Origin: Ensifer sp. USDA 6670
GTDB taxonomy: Bacteria > Pseudomonadota > Alphaproteobacteria > Rhizobiales > Rhizobiaceae
Direction: 5' to 3'
Assembly (NCBI GenBank): GCA_000421085.1
Contig: ATWE01000032.1
Coordinates: forward strand, 1 to 36,180
DNA length: 36,180 bases
A program made the position numbers and the translations under genes. The notes beneath the pieces were generated by a model that saw only the letters and a list, made by a program, of their open reading frames with translations, ran no database searches and was not told where the DNA came from. Below, one piece after another: positions 1 through 7,726 of the stretch (positions are counted from its first letter, which is position 1; every line of letters begins with the position of its first letter).

Positions 1-149
1 TTTCGATAGTCGTGTCCGCCCATCCCTGGTATCCGCAGCATCTCGACTGCGGACAGGTGCTGCATATCTTCGACTACCTCAAAACCGAGCTGGTTAAGCT
101 CGACGAGGAGCCATGGCTTAAGCTTCAACTCTTCAAGTTTCGTGTTCAT
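1..149 (-). CDS. Small helix-hairpin-helix (RpoA C-terminal-domain-like) protein, partial at window edge
   Basis: The minus strand reads from ATG at 149 straight off the left edge (49 codons visible). Visible motifs are LKLKPWLLVELNQLGF, then VVEDMQHLSAVEMLRIPGMGG, the pattern of the helix-hairpin-helix fold of the RNA polymerase alpha C-terminal domain (a leucine-rich helix, then an L-x-x-IPG-x-G turn). Stand-alone proteins of this kind, about 60-70 aa, occur in rhizobia; the fold usually contacts the DNA backbone, but no partner or pathway is known to me here. The start is preceded only by a weak purine stretch, so it is provisional. It lies outside any obvious operon; the downstream end is not in the window. 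An open frame on the plus strand over the same bases is the antisense shadow. Confidence 0.55.
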   Translation of the reverse strand, partial: MNTKLEELKLKPWLLVELNQLGFEVVEDMQHLSAVEMLRIPGMGGHDYR

Positions 150-462
150 GCGGACATAAGATCAGGACAACTCGCATCGCGCAATTGCACGATTATGCAT
201 GTCCGATGGCTTCCACGGTGACGGCATATCAGAAGACCTTAGTCCGGCTAGCATCTGCCGGGCAATTCAGCGAACCACGAGTGGGGTGCTGCAGTTACTG
301 AACACGGCGAGGCGGTTGTTGCGGCCGGCAACGAAGCCATGATCGAAATCGGGCACCACCGAGATGTTGCTGATCGATCGAAGGTGGAGAGTTTCCACCG
401 ATCGCAAAGAGGCATTCCGGACCGGTTCGAGAAGTGGGCTCCCTCCACGTTCAATTCGCTGA
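150..462. other. Gap with no supportable gene
   Basis: About 310 bases without a convincing coding region. One minus-strand frame around 300-370 reads VVPDFDHGFVAGRNNRLAVF, which is reminiscent of one blade of a YVTN-type beta-propeller, but stops and frame changes on either side prevent a call. It may be another gene fragment in this decayed stretch. Confidence 0.3.
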
Positions 463-740
463 TCATCTTGAGAAGGTTGGCTTCTTCGAGTCCGAATAAC
501 ACAGAGCGCAGCGTTCCCAGTCAGTCGCCGCCAGCTGACAAATCTTCAAAGCAACTTCCAACGACCTTTCGAAGGCTGGTATCGGCAGAAACTCGTAGCG
601 TGAATGGAAGTTGTAGGCGCCGGTAAAGAAGTTCGGCGTCGGTATTCCTCTGGCCGAGAGGACCGCGCCATAGGTGCCGCCGCGCATCGGGATCACTTTC
701 TTCTCGATCCCCAGTTTGGCCTTGAGGAAGAGCGATGGCT
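463..740 (-). pseudogene. pepT: Peptidase T fragment (C-terminal end only)
   Basis: About 90 residues survive on the minus strand. They contain LGIEKKVIPMRGGTYGAVLS and GIPTPNFFTGAYNFHSRYEF, the C-terminal signature of the M20 tripeptidase PepT (a zinc-dependent cytosolic aminotripeptidase; the family is about 410 aa). The family normally has GGTDGA where this copy has GGTYGA, so a conserved acidic residue is lost as well. Everything N-terminal, including the main catalytic metal ligands, is missing. The match fades near 740, exactly where an unrelated fragment begins on the other strand, so a rearrangement removed the 5' part. The stop at 463 follows a few residues beyond the usual C-terminus. 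Surely non-functional. Confidence 0.8.
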
Positions 741-745
741 CGCTC

Positions 746-1059
746 GTCACGAGCGAGGCTTATGGAGATGTATTGATAGATGTCGGCGACCTGAAGCGAA
801 TCTGTCGCGCTTGCTCGCCTTTGCAGAAGGGTCGGATTACCTCTTCATCGAGGGCGGCTTCCTCGATGAAGACAAGGCCATCGCAGTATCCAAGAGGCAT
901 CTGACGACGGCATTGCAGGGGGGAAGCATCGCCGCAGCCGCCGGCGTTGCAAGATCTGTGCCCATGCATTTCTCGCCCCGATATCTCGGGCGAGAGCAAT
1001 CGTTGGTGGATGAGTTTCAGAAGGGACTTAACACAGGGCTCGCCTCATCAGCGTCGTGA
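746..1059 (+). pseudogene. MBL-fold (ribonuclease Z-like) hydrolase fragment, C-terminal
   Basis: The plus frame ending at 1059 reads SDYLFIEGGFLDEDKAIA, then SKRHLTTALQGGSIAAAAGV and MHFSPRYLGRE. This is the C-terminal part of metallo-beta-lactamase-fold hydrolases of the ribonuclease Z group: the F-I-E-x-x-F-L block, the conserved K-x-HLT with a metal-binding histidine, and the F-H-x-SPRY block, here MHFSPRY. Just upstream, another frame reads YGDVLIDVGD, which resembles the preceding YVTDV block, so a frameshift lies near 780. The N-terminal metal-binding HxHxDH region is absent. The fragment abuts the peptidase T fragment, which runs on the opposite strand. I am confident of the family and that it is broken, less so of its exact substrate class. 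Confidence 0.65.
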
Positions 1060-1219
1060 AAGGGTGGTGAGCAGTAGCCCGCTGAAGCCAGCACACGAAA
1101 CGGCCACGCGGACTATTCGGACGTTTGGGGCATCACGTCGAACGTCGTGAGTGGGGCCAGACCATCAACCTTTGGGCTTGAGTCGCGAACGAGCCGCCCT
1201 TTCGACCAATCGAGGTGCC

Positions 1220-1602
1220 TCAAATTTGGTCTGCAATCGCTGCTTTCTCGATTATCGACCAGACCTTTACGATCTTTCCATTCGCAAAATCGTAGAACAC
1301 ATTCTCGTCGAACTGGACGCGCTTACCGTTGATGGGCAGGCCAAATAAGATGCCGGTCGGAGTGCAGTCGAAATGCAGACGGCTGGCGATGCGCGGTGGG
1401 TCAGAAAGCAAAAGCTCAATGTTGAAGTAAAGATCAGGGATAGCCCGGAAATCGCCTTTCAGCATCTCCCGATAACTCGCCAGTCCCACCCTCTTTCCGT
1501 TGTAGAGCACTTTACGTCGACGAACTGTCCGAGGTTTACCCAGTCCTGGCGGTTCAAGCAGTCGACATAGTCCCGATACACATCGGACAGTTGGCAGGTC
1601 AT
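1220..1602 (-). pseudogene. SnoaL-like ester cyclase, one-base frameshift
   Basis: The reading frame starts at ATG 1602 with MTCQLSDVYRDYVDCLNRQD and runs to about 1512. It then resumes in the neighbouring frame with VLYNGKRVGLASYREMLKGD to the stop at 1220. Joined, the two halves give about 127 residues, the normal length of a SnoaL/NTF2-fold ester cyclase (cone-shaped alpha+beta barrel acting on small hydrophobic ligands; substrate unknown). The block RLHFDCTPTGILFGLP and the C-terminal VFYDFANGKIVKVWS are intact. Restoring a single lost base in the string GTCGACGTAAAGTG (about 1506-1519) repairs the frame, so this is either a recent mutation or a sequencing error. It stands alone between unrelated fragments. 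Confidence 0.7.
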
Positions 1603-1957
1603 TTGCAGATCTCCGGCGCGAGTTTACCGCGCTGCTTTAAATACTGATGGTGTAATGCGGGATCACGGAGGCCCTTTCTCCCGTGACGCCATTCTGTACG
1701 ATCGCGCGGGACTGCCGCAAGGCTATTTTACAATAGCACCAACGGGGCCGGAAGCTGGCCGACCGCTGTCGGCACACATTTGGCTGAAGCGGATACTCGC
1801 CGTAGGCTTTGGGGGGAATGACGAGCGGTGCGGCAAGCTGGATCAGCTTCTGCTGAACCCTCTGTAACAACCCGGCGGTAGTAGCGATCTGCAGCAGCCT
1901 AGCCGGCTCAACGAGTACGGCACGCCTCCAACGCTCGTCGCGCCAACAATGCTCCGG
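1603..1957. other. Gap with no recognised gene
   Basis: About 355 bases. Open frames of 70-77 codons exist on both strands, but none shows a recognisable domain or a good ribosome-binding site. I see no RNA gene or strong hairpin. Confidence 0.4.
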
Positions 1958-2806
1958 CTACCCGGCAAGTAACTCTATAGTATGCGGATCGACCACACTG
2001 CCATGCACGGTGTCGCCTTCGCGGAAGTTCTCCTGAAACCATCTGGCGATCTGGGCATTGCCGCCTATGACCCGGACAGCACCGGTCCGGTTGGCCGTCC
2101 TGTTAATCGTCGAGACGACCGTTTGGCTACCATCACTGAACCGGACGCGGATCGGGTCGCCGTCCTTGCCGAGATATTCGCTGGCTTCGACGCCTGGATT
2201 GAGGATGCCCTTTTCATAATATGTAGCACCGAGCACGACCGAGAAGGATGCCATAGCCTGGCCGGATGCCCGCGACTCCGGCGGAGCGTCGGCTACCGCG
2301 ACGACACCCAATTCCCCAAACTTGGATTCTTCCACCTCCTCGCGTTCTGCGTCTTCGGAGATCGGGTGCCCTCTATCCCTACCGTTCCACGGGGGGGCAA
2401 ATTCCCGGATCAGGCTGTCCTCGAGGCCAGCGGCTAGATTGATCTCGAAATCGGAATATCGGAGGTGAGTTATCGGCGTGAAAACGAAAATGCGGATCTC
2501 GGTACCTTCAGCGATCGCGGCTTTAATGTTGCGATGGCAGCGCTGGTTGGTGGCCTGTGTTTTTCCCGGTCGACAGTATCCGACATACCGCTTCCTGATC
2601 GAGCGGGCGGTCTTCCCGATATAGACAACTTGGTCATAGCGCACGAAGGCGTAGAGCGCGTTAGGGGCGTCCAGCAGAACCTCGCCCGCTGAGGCGTCTG
2701 CGCCGTCAAGATCGTAAGCAATGGAATCTCCTTTCGGCTGCCATTTGCCTACGTCGACGAATCCGAGGTTCAGGAGAACCTCCGCAGTTAGTTGCGAATC
2801 CGTCAT
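1958..2806 (-). CDS. GIY-YIG nuclease-domain protein with extra C-terminal domain
   Basis: The protein is 282 aa from the ATG at 2806, chosen over an ATG 16 codons upstream because GGGAGG sits about 9 bases before it. Residues about 49-155 form a GIY-YIG nuclease domain: LYAFV, VYIGKT (the two tyrosine strands), RSIRKRY (catalytic arginine) and GLEDSLIREFAPPWN (the metal-binding glutamate helix), so the active site looks complete. After an acidic linker, residues about 190-282 form a second domain with GILNPGVEASEYLG, INRTANRTGAVRVIGG and WFQENFREGDTV. The latter resembles B3-like DNA-binding domains found in some restriction enzymes, but this is inference. GIY-YIG proteins with such layouts include restriction endonucleases of the Eco29kI type; no methyltransferase partner is adjacent. 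It is one of the few intact genes in the left 7 kb. Confidence 0.8.
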   Translation of the reverse strand: MTDSQLTAEVLLNLGFVDVGKWQPKGDSIAYDLDGADASAGEVLLDAPNALYAFVRYDQVVYIGKTARSIRKRYVGYCRPGKTQATNQRCHRNIKAAIAEGTEIRIFVFTPITHLRYSDFEINLAAGLEDSLIREFAPPWNGRDRGHPISEDAEREEVEESKFGELGVVAVADAPPESRASGQAMASFSVVLGATYYEKGILNPGVEASEYLGKDGDPIRVRFSDGSQTVVSTINRTANRTGAVRVIGGNAQIARWFQENFREGDTVHGSVVDPHTIELLAG

Positions 2807-3140
2807 GCACAGTTGCCTCCCAATACCGAGGACTTTTTGCGCATGGGCATTCACCGTGTCAACCTTGGCAGACGTGGGCGGTTGCCATTAGTTGGGTGTG
2901 AAATTGGGGCCGACAGCGGTCAGGCAGCTTTAGGTTTCAGATCTTAGTGGGCGGACATTCACGTAGCCATGGCCATCGTTGTGCTGACGATTTCGAGACT
3001 TTCCGGGACCATGCTCCGGTGCGGAAAAGAGCGACACAAGCGCGCTAGGTTTCCAGATTAGTGAAACGTGTGAGTGCAACCCGTTAGTCTCAGGTGAATC
3101 GCGGGCGTTTGCGCGGTGCATCCAATCGACAGCTTTGCGA
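2807..3140. other. Gap with no recognised gene
   Basis: About 330 bases between the nuclease start and the AraC gene's 3' end. It should contain the nuclease promoter. An open minus-strand frame overlapping the AraC gene has no domain match and is treated as a shadow. No hairpin with a T-run was seen. Confidence 0.4.
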
Positions 3141-4030
3141 TCAGTCGGTTCCAACGGCACTATCGCGCCATGTGGCAGGGGACACACCAACGAGTTTCTT
3201 GAATGCCCGACTGAACGCCGCTTCGGATTCATAGCCGATCTCGCGTCCCACCGCTGCCACCTTGGTCTTACCGTCGGCAAGGAGACGAGCGGCCATCTCC
3301 ATGCGCCAGAGCGTCAGATACTGCATCGGAGCATGACCGATGAGATGCGTGAAGCGAGCGGCCAAGGCCGCACGTGACATACCGGCGCGGCTCGCCAGCT
3401 CATTCAGTGTCCACGGATATGCGGGCTGCTCATGGAGCATGATCAGGACATTGCCGATAGACGCGTCGCGCAGGCCCGACAGCCAGCCGGTCGCGTGGGC
3501 AGGCAAGGTCTCAAGATACCGGCGCATTACTTCGACGAAGACCAACTCGCTCAGTCTCAGCCGAATGGTCTCGCCGCCGACCCGCGGCCGGCGCGCTTCG
3601 AGAAGAGTGAGATCGATGAGGTGGCTGAGTAGGTCGTCACTTCCGGCTGCGGACCGCCTGACGCGCAGGAGGTGCGGCAAGGTCGAAAGGAGGGGATTGA
3701 AGGGCTGCATGTCGCAGCCGAGAAAGCCACATGCAAATACGCTGCGCGGCTCGCCGCCGCCTTCCTTGCTCACGAAGGGCAGCCTGCCTGCCGCCATCTC
3801 GCGGAAATAGGCCATGGTCGCTTCCGCATCGAATTCCGGCGGCTGGTCGGGCTCACTGAGCATGGAATAGGGATCGCCGTGCGGAAACACCAACACGTCG
3901 TGGGAGAGAAGGCGTCGGCGCGCGGCACCTCCACGCCCCACGGAAAGGACGCATCGACTAGGAAAAAAAGCGCCCCCGTCAGCTTGACCGTGCGCAGCAC
4001 GTCCGAGAGCGGGTCGGTGCCCTGCGGCAT
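3141..4030 (-). pseudogene. AraC-family cupin-type regulator, internal deletion
   Basis: The first part reads from an ATG at 4030 as DPLSDVLRTVKLTGALFFLV then SFPWGVEVPRADAF, the start of AraC regulators with a cupin sensor domain. At about 3915 the reading frame jumps to the frame holding DVLVFPHGDPYSML, and roughly 30-40 residues of the beta-barrel between them are missing. From there to the stop at 3141 everything is normal, including two helix-turn-helix motifs (WTLNELASRAGMSRAALAAR and VGREIGYESEAAFSRAFKKL). So the DNA-binding half is intact but the sensor is broken. The gene runs divergently from the methyltransferase remnant; AraC regulators in this layout commonly control the neighbour. 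Probably non-functional, though a truncated DNA-binding protein could still be made from an internal start. Confidence 0.75.
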
Positions 4031-4200
4031 GAAAGCGGCGGCTCTTCCCCCGTCCAAGCGTCGACCGACCACTCCGCATCCAGCACCATGGACGATGCGG
4101 CAAGCGATGAAGACGTACGGTCATGGGCTTGTGGCATACGGCAAGGATAACCCGCACGCACCGGCATATCCAGCGGCTATGCCCAAGGTGGAGAAAGACC

Positions 4201-4994
4201 ATGACCACATTCGACGAGGTCCGCAATCCTGCCGAAATATACGATGCCCGGTTCGTGCCGGCGCTGTTTGCGCAATGGGTGGGTCCCGGTCGTCGCCGCG
4301 GAAGCGGAAGTGCGTAAGGGGTGATCGTGTGCTCGATGTGGCTTGCGGCACTGGCGTACTGACGCTCGCTGTGTCCGAGATCGTCGGTCCGGGCGGCTCG
4401 GTCGTCGGACTCGACGCGAATCCGCAGATGCTCGCGGTGGCGCGCCGCAAACCCGTGCAGACAGAATGGCTGGAAGGAATGGCAGAAGTCTTGCCGCTGC
4501 CGAACAAGAGCTTCGACGCCGTCGTCAGCCAGTTTGGGTTCATGTTTTTCGAGGGCAAGCCGCAGGCGCTCCGTGAGATGATGCGGGTGCTGAGACCGGG
4601 TGGAAGGCTGGCGGTTGCCGTGTGCGATGCCGTCGAGAACTCTCCGGGCTACAGCGCATTCACGCTATTGCTCGACCGGCTCTTCGGACAACAGGTGGGG
4701 GATGCCTTCCGCGCGCCCTTCAGCCTCGGCGATGCCGGCCAGCTGCGTGAAATCTGCCGCGAGGCGGGCATCGACGATGCTGAGATCGTGCAGCGCAATG
4801 AAAAGGTGCGCTTCGAATCCGTCGACGCGATGGTATCGACTGAGCGTGCTTGCGTTTGGACGCTCGGCGGTGTGCTCACCGACGAACAGTTCGAGCGGCT
4901 TCTGAAGGAGTCGGAGAAGGCACTCAAGCCGTTCGCGACCGGTGGTGGGGCCCCACGCTGGCCTGGGGCATTCTCGTCCTGCAGGATCGCATAA
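4201..4994 (+). pseudogene. Class I SAM-dependent methyltransferase, at least two frameshifts
   Basis: The start is the ATG at 4201, with GGTGGAG about 9 bases ahead, giving MTTFDEVRNPAEIYDARFVP and FAQW. A frame change near 4280 and another at AAGGGGTGAT (about 4315) are needed to reach VLDVACGTGVLTLAVSEIVG, the SAM-binding motif I. After that the frame is open through FDAVVSQFGFMFF (motif II region), the LRPGGRLAVAVCDAVEN strand and the helical C-terminal part. The last residues before the stop at 4994 do not match the usual family ending, so the 3' end also looks altered; a repeated motif (4985-5008) sits exactly there. Methyltransferases of this ubiquinone/menaquinone-biosynthesis-like fold methylate small molecules; the substrate is unknown. 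Divergent from the damaged AraC gene; both members of the pair are broken. Confidence 0.75.
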
Positions 4995-5008
4995 TGTATC
5001 CCCTGGAA
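4985..5008 (+). repeat. Copy A of a dif-like repeated motif
   Basis: GATCGCATAATGTATC, followed after four bases by GGAA. The same 16-mer occurs at 21679 and 26926 in the same orientation. The core CGCATAATGTAT equals the inner XerC arm plus most of the central region of the E. coli dif site. This copy differs from the other two at the four bases after the 16-mer. It lies on the disturbed 3' end of the methyltransferase remnant. Confidence 0.6.
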
Positions 5009-5320
5009 CGATTGATTCCGGCTCTTAGAGGAGTCCTTTTGGAGAGGTCAGGTCCGAGTCTTCGCAGCAACTACCGCTTCCGCCTGAATAACGCACATTT
5101 CGATTTCGTGCTTCGTCCCGGGCGCGACGAAATCATCGATATCGCCCGCTCGCTGGCGCGGCCGGGAAGGTGAGGGCCGTATGAACATCCGTCGGGGCAG
5201 ACGACGCGGGGGCGCGATGTCACGGGTGGGCGCCGGGGAACCAAGTATGTTCAATCCGGTGTATCGAGAGCAGCCCTACCCCCGGCGCCTCGACACGCCT
5301 GCGGGAGATGTTCTTGTTGT
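5009..5320. other. Gap with no recognised gene
   Basis: About 310 bases between the methyltransferase remnant and the IS110 relic. A plus frame gives LRSNYRFRLNNAHFDFVLRP without a domain I can name or a start with a ribosome-binding site. It may be a leftover of a third disrupted gene. Confidence 0.3.
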
Positions 5321-5720
5321 GTGCTAAAGATGGTGCAACTGGCGGAACACGGCCCACCAGGTTTGAAGGCCCGGTGGTCTTCCCTCACAATGATGGTGTC
5401 GCGGAGTCAGGAGTGGCCTGCTCCATACCAGCACGGAGAGACGACCATGAAGCAGTATGCCGGCAGAGGCCGGTCCTTAGTCGCAGTGGCTCCATGCCGG
5501 GATGGTGAAAGCAGGTCTTTGGGGTCGAGCTGATCGAGACGCGCCACGTGCGTGAAGCCTTAAGGCGATGCCGGTAAGACCGACAGGAAGGACGCTCGGG
5601 CCATTGTGCAGTTGCGGCTTGGCTGGTTCAAGTCCTTTCAACTGCAAACCCAACTCATCGCTTACAACGTCAGAAGCAGAGTTTTTCTGCGGCCATTTCT
5701 TGCAAGGATCCACTGGGTAG
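5321..5720 (+). mobile_element. Degenerate IS110-family transposase remnant
   Basis: The piece starts with MKQYAG at 5446, the typical opening of IS110-family DEDD transposases, preceded by a leader-like stretch from about 5321. Within a few codons it skips to EAGP*SQWLHAGMVKAGL, where TAG replaces the usual leucine codon, so about 50 residues are deleted. A further frame change gives VELIETRHVREALR, then TDRKDARAIVQLRLGWFK, the conserved acidic block of the catalytic core, then LIAYNVRSRVFL before similarity ends. The C-terminal serine-containing transposase domain is absent. This is a dead fragment carrying one amber codon, one deletion and two or more frameshifts. No matching copy exists in the window, and IS110 elements lack terminal inverted repeats that could define its ends. 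Confidence 0.7.
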
Positions 5721-5855
5721 CCGGCATTGTCGCAGAGGTCGACCGTTCAGATCTCTTGTCCACCTTCGACAAAAGACTCGAGTGCTTGCGCGCTCACCAA
5801 TTGAGCCCACCGCTCAAGCCGGAAGGTGGAACTGGCCATCATATCGACAAGACCT

Positions 5856-6308
5856 CTAATGGTGCGAGCTGTCGATCGCGGGTACAGTGAATTTCACAAC
5901 CTTTCCGTCGAGCACTTCGTGTTCTGGCGTGGCGATTTCGATGAGCACTTTGTGTTCGCCTGGCGGCAGCCCGGTCAGGACGATCGCGCCAGTACCGCCT
6001 GCGTCGGCCCACCGCCATGGCAGGTCATCGATGCTGACATGGAGGTGCCCAGCGCGCGGCGAGACATCGGTCGCGCTAGCGCCGAAGATGGGCAGGATGC
6101 GGAAGTTCTCCGCCCAATAAGGGATGATCGCCGCACCTCGCGTCATGAGTGGTCCCGGAAGGGGCTGATCCACGAAGAGTTTGGGTGCAGGCTCGTTCTT
6201 GATCGGCAGGAACTGTGTGGCTGCATGTTGCGGCGTTTGCGCGTGGATGGGTGTGCCCGCGGCGAGCAGGAAACCTGCCGTTGCGAGGGCTCTTGCGATC
6301 GTGGTCAT
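5856..6308 (-). CDS. DUF6130 family exported protein
   Basis: A 150-aa protein with a clear Sec signal peptide (MTTIARALATAGFLLAAG, cleavage likely after the HAQ near residue 24). The mature part has GHLHVSIDDLPWRWADAGG and VLTGLPPGEHKVLIEIATPE followed by VLDGKVVKFTVP, the beta-sandwich pattern of DUF6130 proteins. These are periplasmic and of unknown function; their layout resembles small beta-sandwich metal- or ligand-binding domains, which is only inference. Its ATG overlaps the stop of the upstream 53-codon ORF (ATGA), so the two are translationally coupled. Convergent with the IS110 relic. The gene looks intact. Confidence 0.8.
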   Translation of the reverse strand: MTTIARALATAGFLLAAGTPIHAQTPQHAATQFLPIKNEPAPKLFVDQPLPGPLMTRGAAIIPYWAENFRILPIFGASATDVSPRAGHLHVSIDDLPWRWADAGGTGAIVLTGLPPGEHKVLIEIATPEHEVLDGKVVKFTVPAIDSSHH

Positions 6309-6466
6309 GACAAAAATCCTGTGGTCGTCGCGCCGGTCATGACCGAGATTCCTCGGGACGCCGGCGCGGTGTTGGGTTGGAGGGCCTTGATCGGATACCG
6401 ATCAAGCAACGTTGAGCTCGACTGCGTGTTGCCGCGGGTTGGACGGCCGTTCAATGTCTCAGGCAT
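6305..6466 (-). CDS. Hypothetical 53-aa ORF coupled to the DUF6130 gene
   Basis: Starts at ATG 6466 with AAAGGAAA a few bases upstream and ends in a TGA that overlaps the ATG of the DUF6130 gene (TCATGA). The product begins MPETLNGRPTRGNTQSSS and is hydrophilic, without signal peptide or domain that I recognise. The overlap and the ribosome-binding site argue for real translation, possibly as a leader whose translation opens the next start. It could equally be a non-coding upstream region; no homologue comes to mind. Confidence 0.4.
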   Translation of the reverse strand: MPETLNGRPTRGNTQSSSTLLDRYPIKALQPNTAPASRGISVMTGATTTGFLS

Positions 6467-6596
6467 GGCATTTCCTTTCGGGTTTTGATGGACGCCGCCC
6501 GGACCAATGCGATTGTGGGCTGCGATGACGGGAATATGAGCTTCGGAAAAGTGGCCCGATAGCGGGCGAAAACGAGAGTGAGCCTCTCGTTTTCGA

Positions 6597-7297
6597 TCAG
6601 CCACGCTTCAGGTAGCGAGAAGCGGGATTACTGTTGACGAGGCCGAAAAGCAGTGCGTTGCGGGCGCTTTCGTATCGTGTCCAGTCCCCATCTCGGCGAG
6701 CGAGGGGATGGTGATTGGCTCGCGAAGATCGAACCCGATCGCGGCGTCGACGAAATCCTGCGGCGACATCATGCCAGGCAGAGGTTCGGGCGGACAATCC
6801 CATAGCCAGATATCCGTACGTGTGGCAGCAGCGATGACGAAGGCTCTGGTGGCGCCATGGTACCTGCGGAAATCGCGGGAGCCAGACCAGCCGCCGACGC
6901 AACATTGACGACCGCGCCCTCACGGCGCTGAGCTAGCCTTCGGCTGCAGCGGCCGCCACTCGTGTGTAGTCGATGATGTTCGTATCAAAGCCGATCGAGA
7001 CTCGACATGCGTCCATGAGCGAGTCCATCCGTCGGCAGCTCCAGATTGTTGACAAGGAGATCGAGCTCAGGGAGCTCGGCCTCGACATCTTTCAGATCAC
7101 CTTCCTGTATCAGATCGGCGACGCGCACCTCGATCACCGAATGGGGTTCGACGGACGCGCGCGAGGGCGCCCGGGCGTCCGGCGATGTACGAGCAGCACG
7201 AGATCATACCGCGGCGTGCCAGCCGATCGGCGTAGACGAGGCCAATCGCACAGCAAGCATCAGGGATGAGAGCTTTTGGGGCGCGCGGTCGCGACAT
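6597..7297 (-). pseudogene. Short-chain dehydrogenase/reductase, heavily frameshifted
   Basis: Pieces of one SDR gene are spread over three frames on the minus strand. From about 7297 come IGLVYADRLARRG (after the damaged glycine-rich NAD(P) motif, where TGASAGIG has become PDACCAIG), then IEVRVADLIQEGDLKDVEAE and ELDLLVNN (the NNAG strand). Further on come GAVVNVASAAGLAP (catalytic serine region), then TRAFVIAAATRTDIW, FVDAAIGFDLREPITIPSLA and the C-terminal RYESARNALLFGLVNSNPAS to the stop at 6597. The expected YxxxK motif is not intact: only TRAF remains of the usual Y-x-A-T-K-A-F, so both the catalytic tyrosine and lysine are lost. At least four indels are needed to rebuild it. The group belongs to SDRs that sit beside LysR regulators and DUF2798 genes, as here. 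Confidence 0.7.
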
Positions 7298-7480
7298 GAC
7301 GGTTGTCCTTTCGCGATCGGTCTAACGATTCCTCGCCATTGAGAACTTGCCGGAATCAAGAGGCTGCCTATCAGGTTGCGCCGCTACCGCCGGTGCCGAC
7401 GTTGCACCATCTTCGAACCCATACTTCGGGATCGTAACCGCTGACATGATCCCCATTTCAGCTCAAACCGGGAGATCGAC

Positions 7481-7702
7481 ATGGACACGCATTTCAAACG
7501 CAAGATCGCCTTCGCCTTGTCAATGGGTATCGTAACGACAGGGTTGATCTCCTTCACATTGCTCGCGCTCAATCTCGGCTTCTCAAGCGGGTTCGTCCTG
7601 ACATGGCTCCGCTCGTGGAGCATCGCCTATCTCATCGTCATCCCTGCCATCTTGCTGGTCGGTCCGCGCCTTCAGGCGCAGATCGACCGGGTTGTCCGTT
7701 GA
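7481..7702 (+). CDS. DUF2798 family membrane protein
   Basis: A 73-aa protein starting at ATG 7481 with GGGAGA 6-7 bases upstream. Two membrane helices are evident: residues about 9-31 (FALSMGIVTTGLISFTLLAL) and 38-60 (FVLTWLRSWSIAYLIVIPAI), with a charged N-terminus (HFKRK) and a C-terminal amphipathic tail. This is the two-helix architecture of DUF2798, a family of small inner-membrane proteins of unknown function often found near LysR regulators, SDRs and alpha/beta hydrolases. The gene is intact, unlike the SDR and hydrolase on either side, with which it probably once formed a unit under the LysR regulator at 8215-9129. Confidence 0.85.
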   Translation: MDTHFKRKIAFALSMGIVTTGLISFTLLALNLGFSSGFVLTWLRSWSIAYLIVIPAILLVGPRLQAQIDRVVR

Positions 7703-7726
7703 CGCGACCAAGCTGGAGCTACTGAC

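Noticed and set aside
12..221. A 69-codon plus-strand open frame at the left edge
   Set aside because: It is antisense to the helix-hairpin-helix protein, whose motif is convincing on the minus strand.
248..502. An 84-codon minus-strand open frame
   Set aside because: No domain or ribosome-binding site, and it overlaps the end of the peptidase T fragment in another frame.
751..830. A minus-strand reading with DIYQYISISL that resembles part of peptidase T
   Set aside because: It is the antisense of the MBL-fold fragment, which has much stronger and longer similarity on the plus strand; the likeness is short and probably chance.
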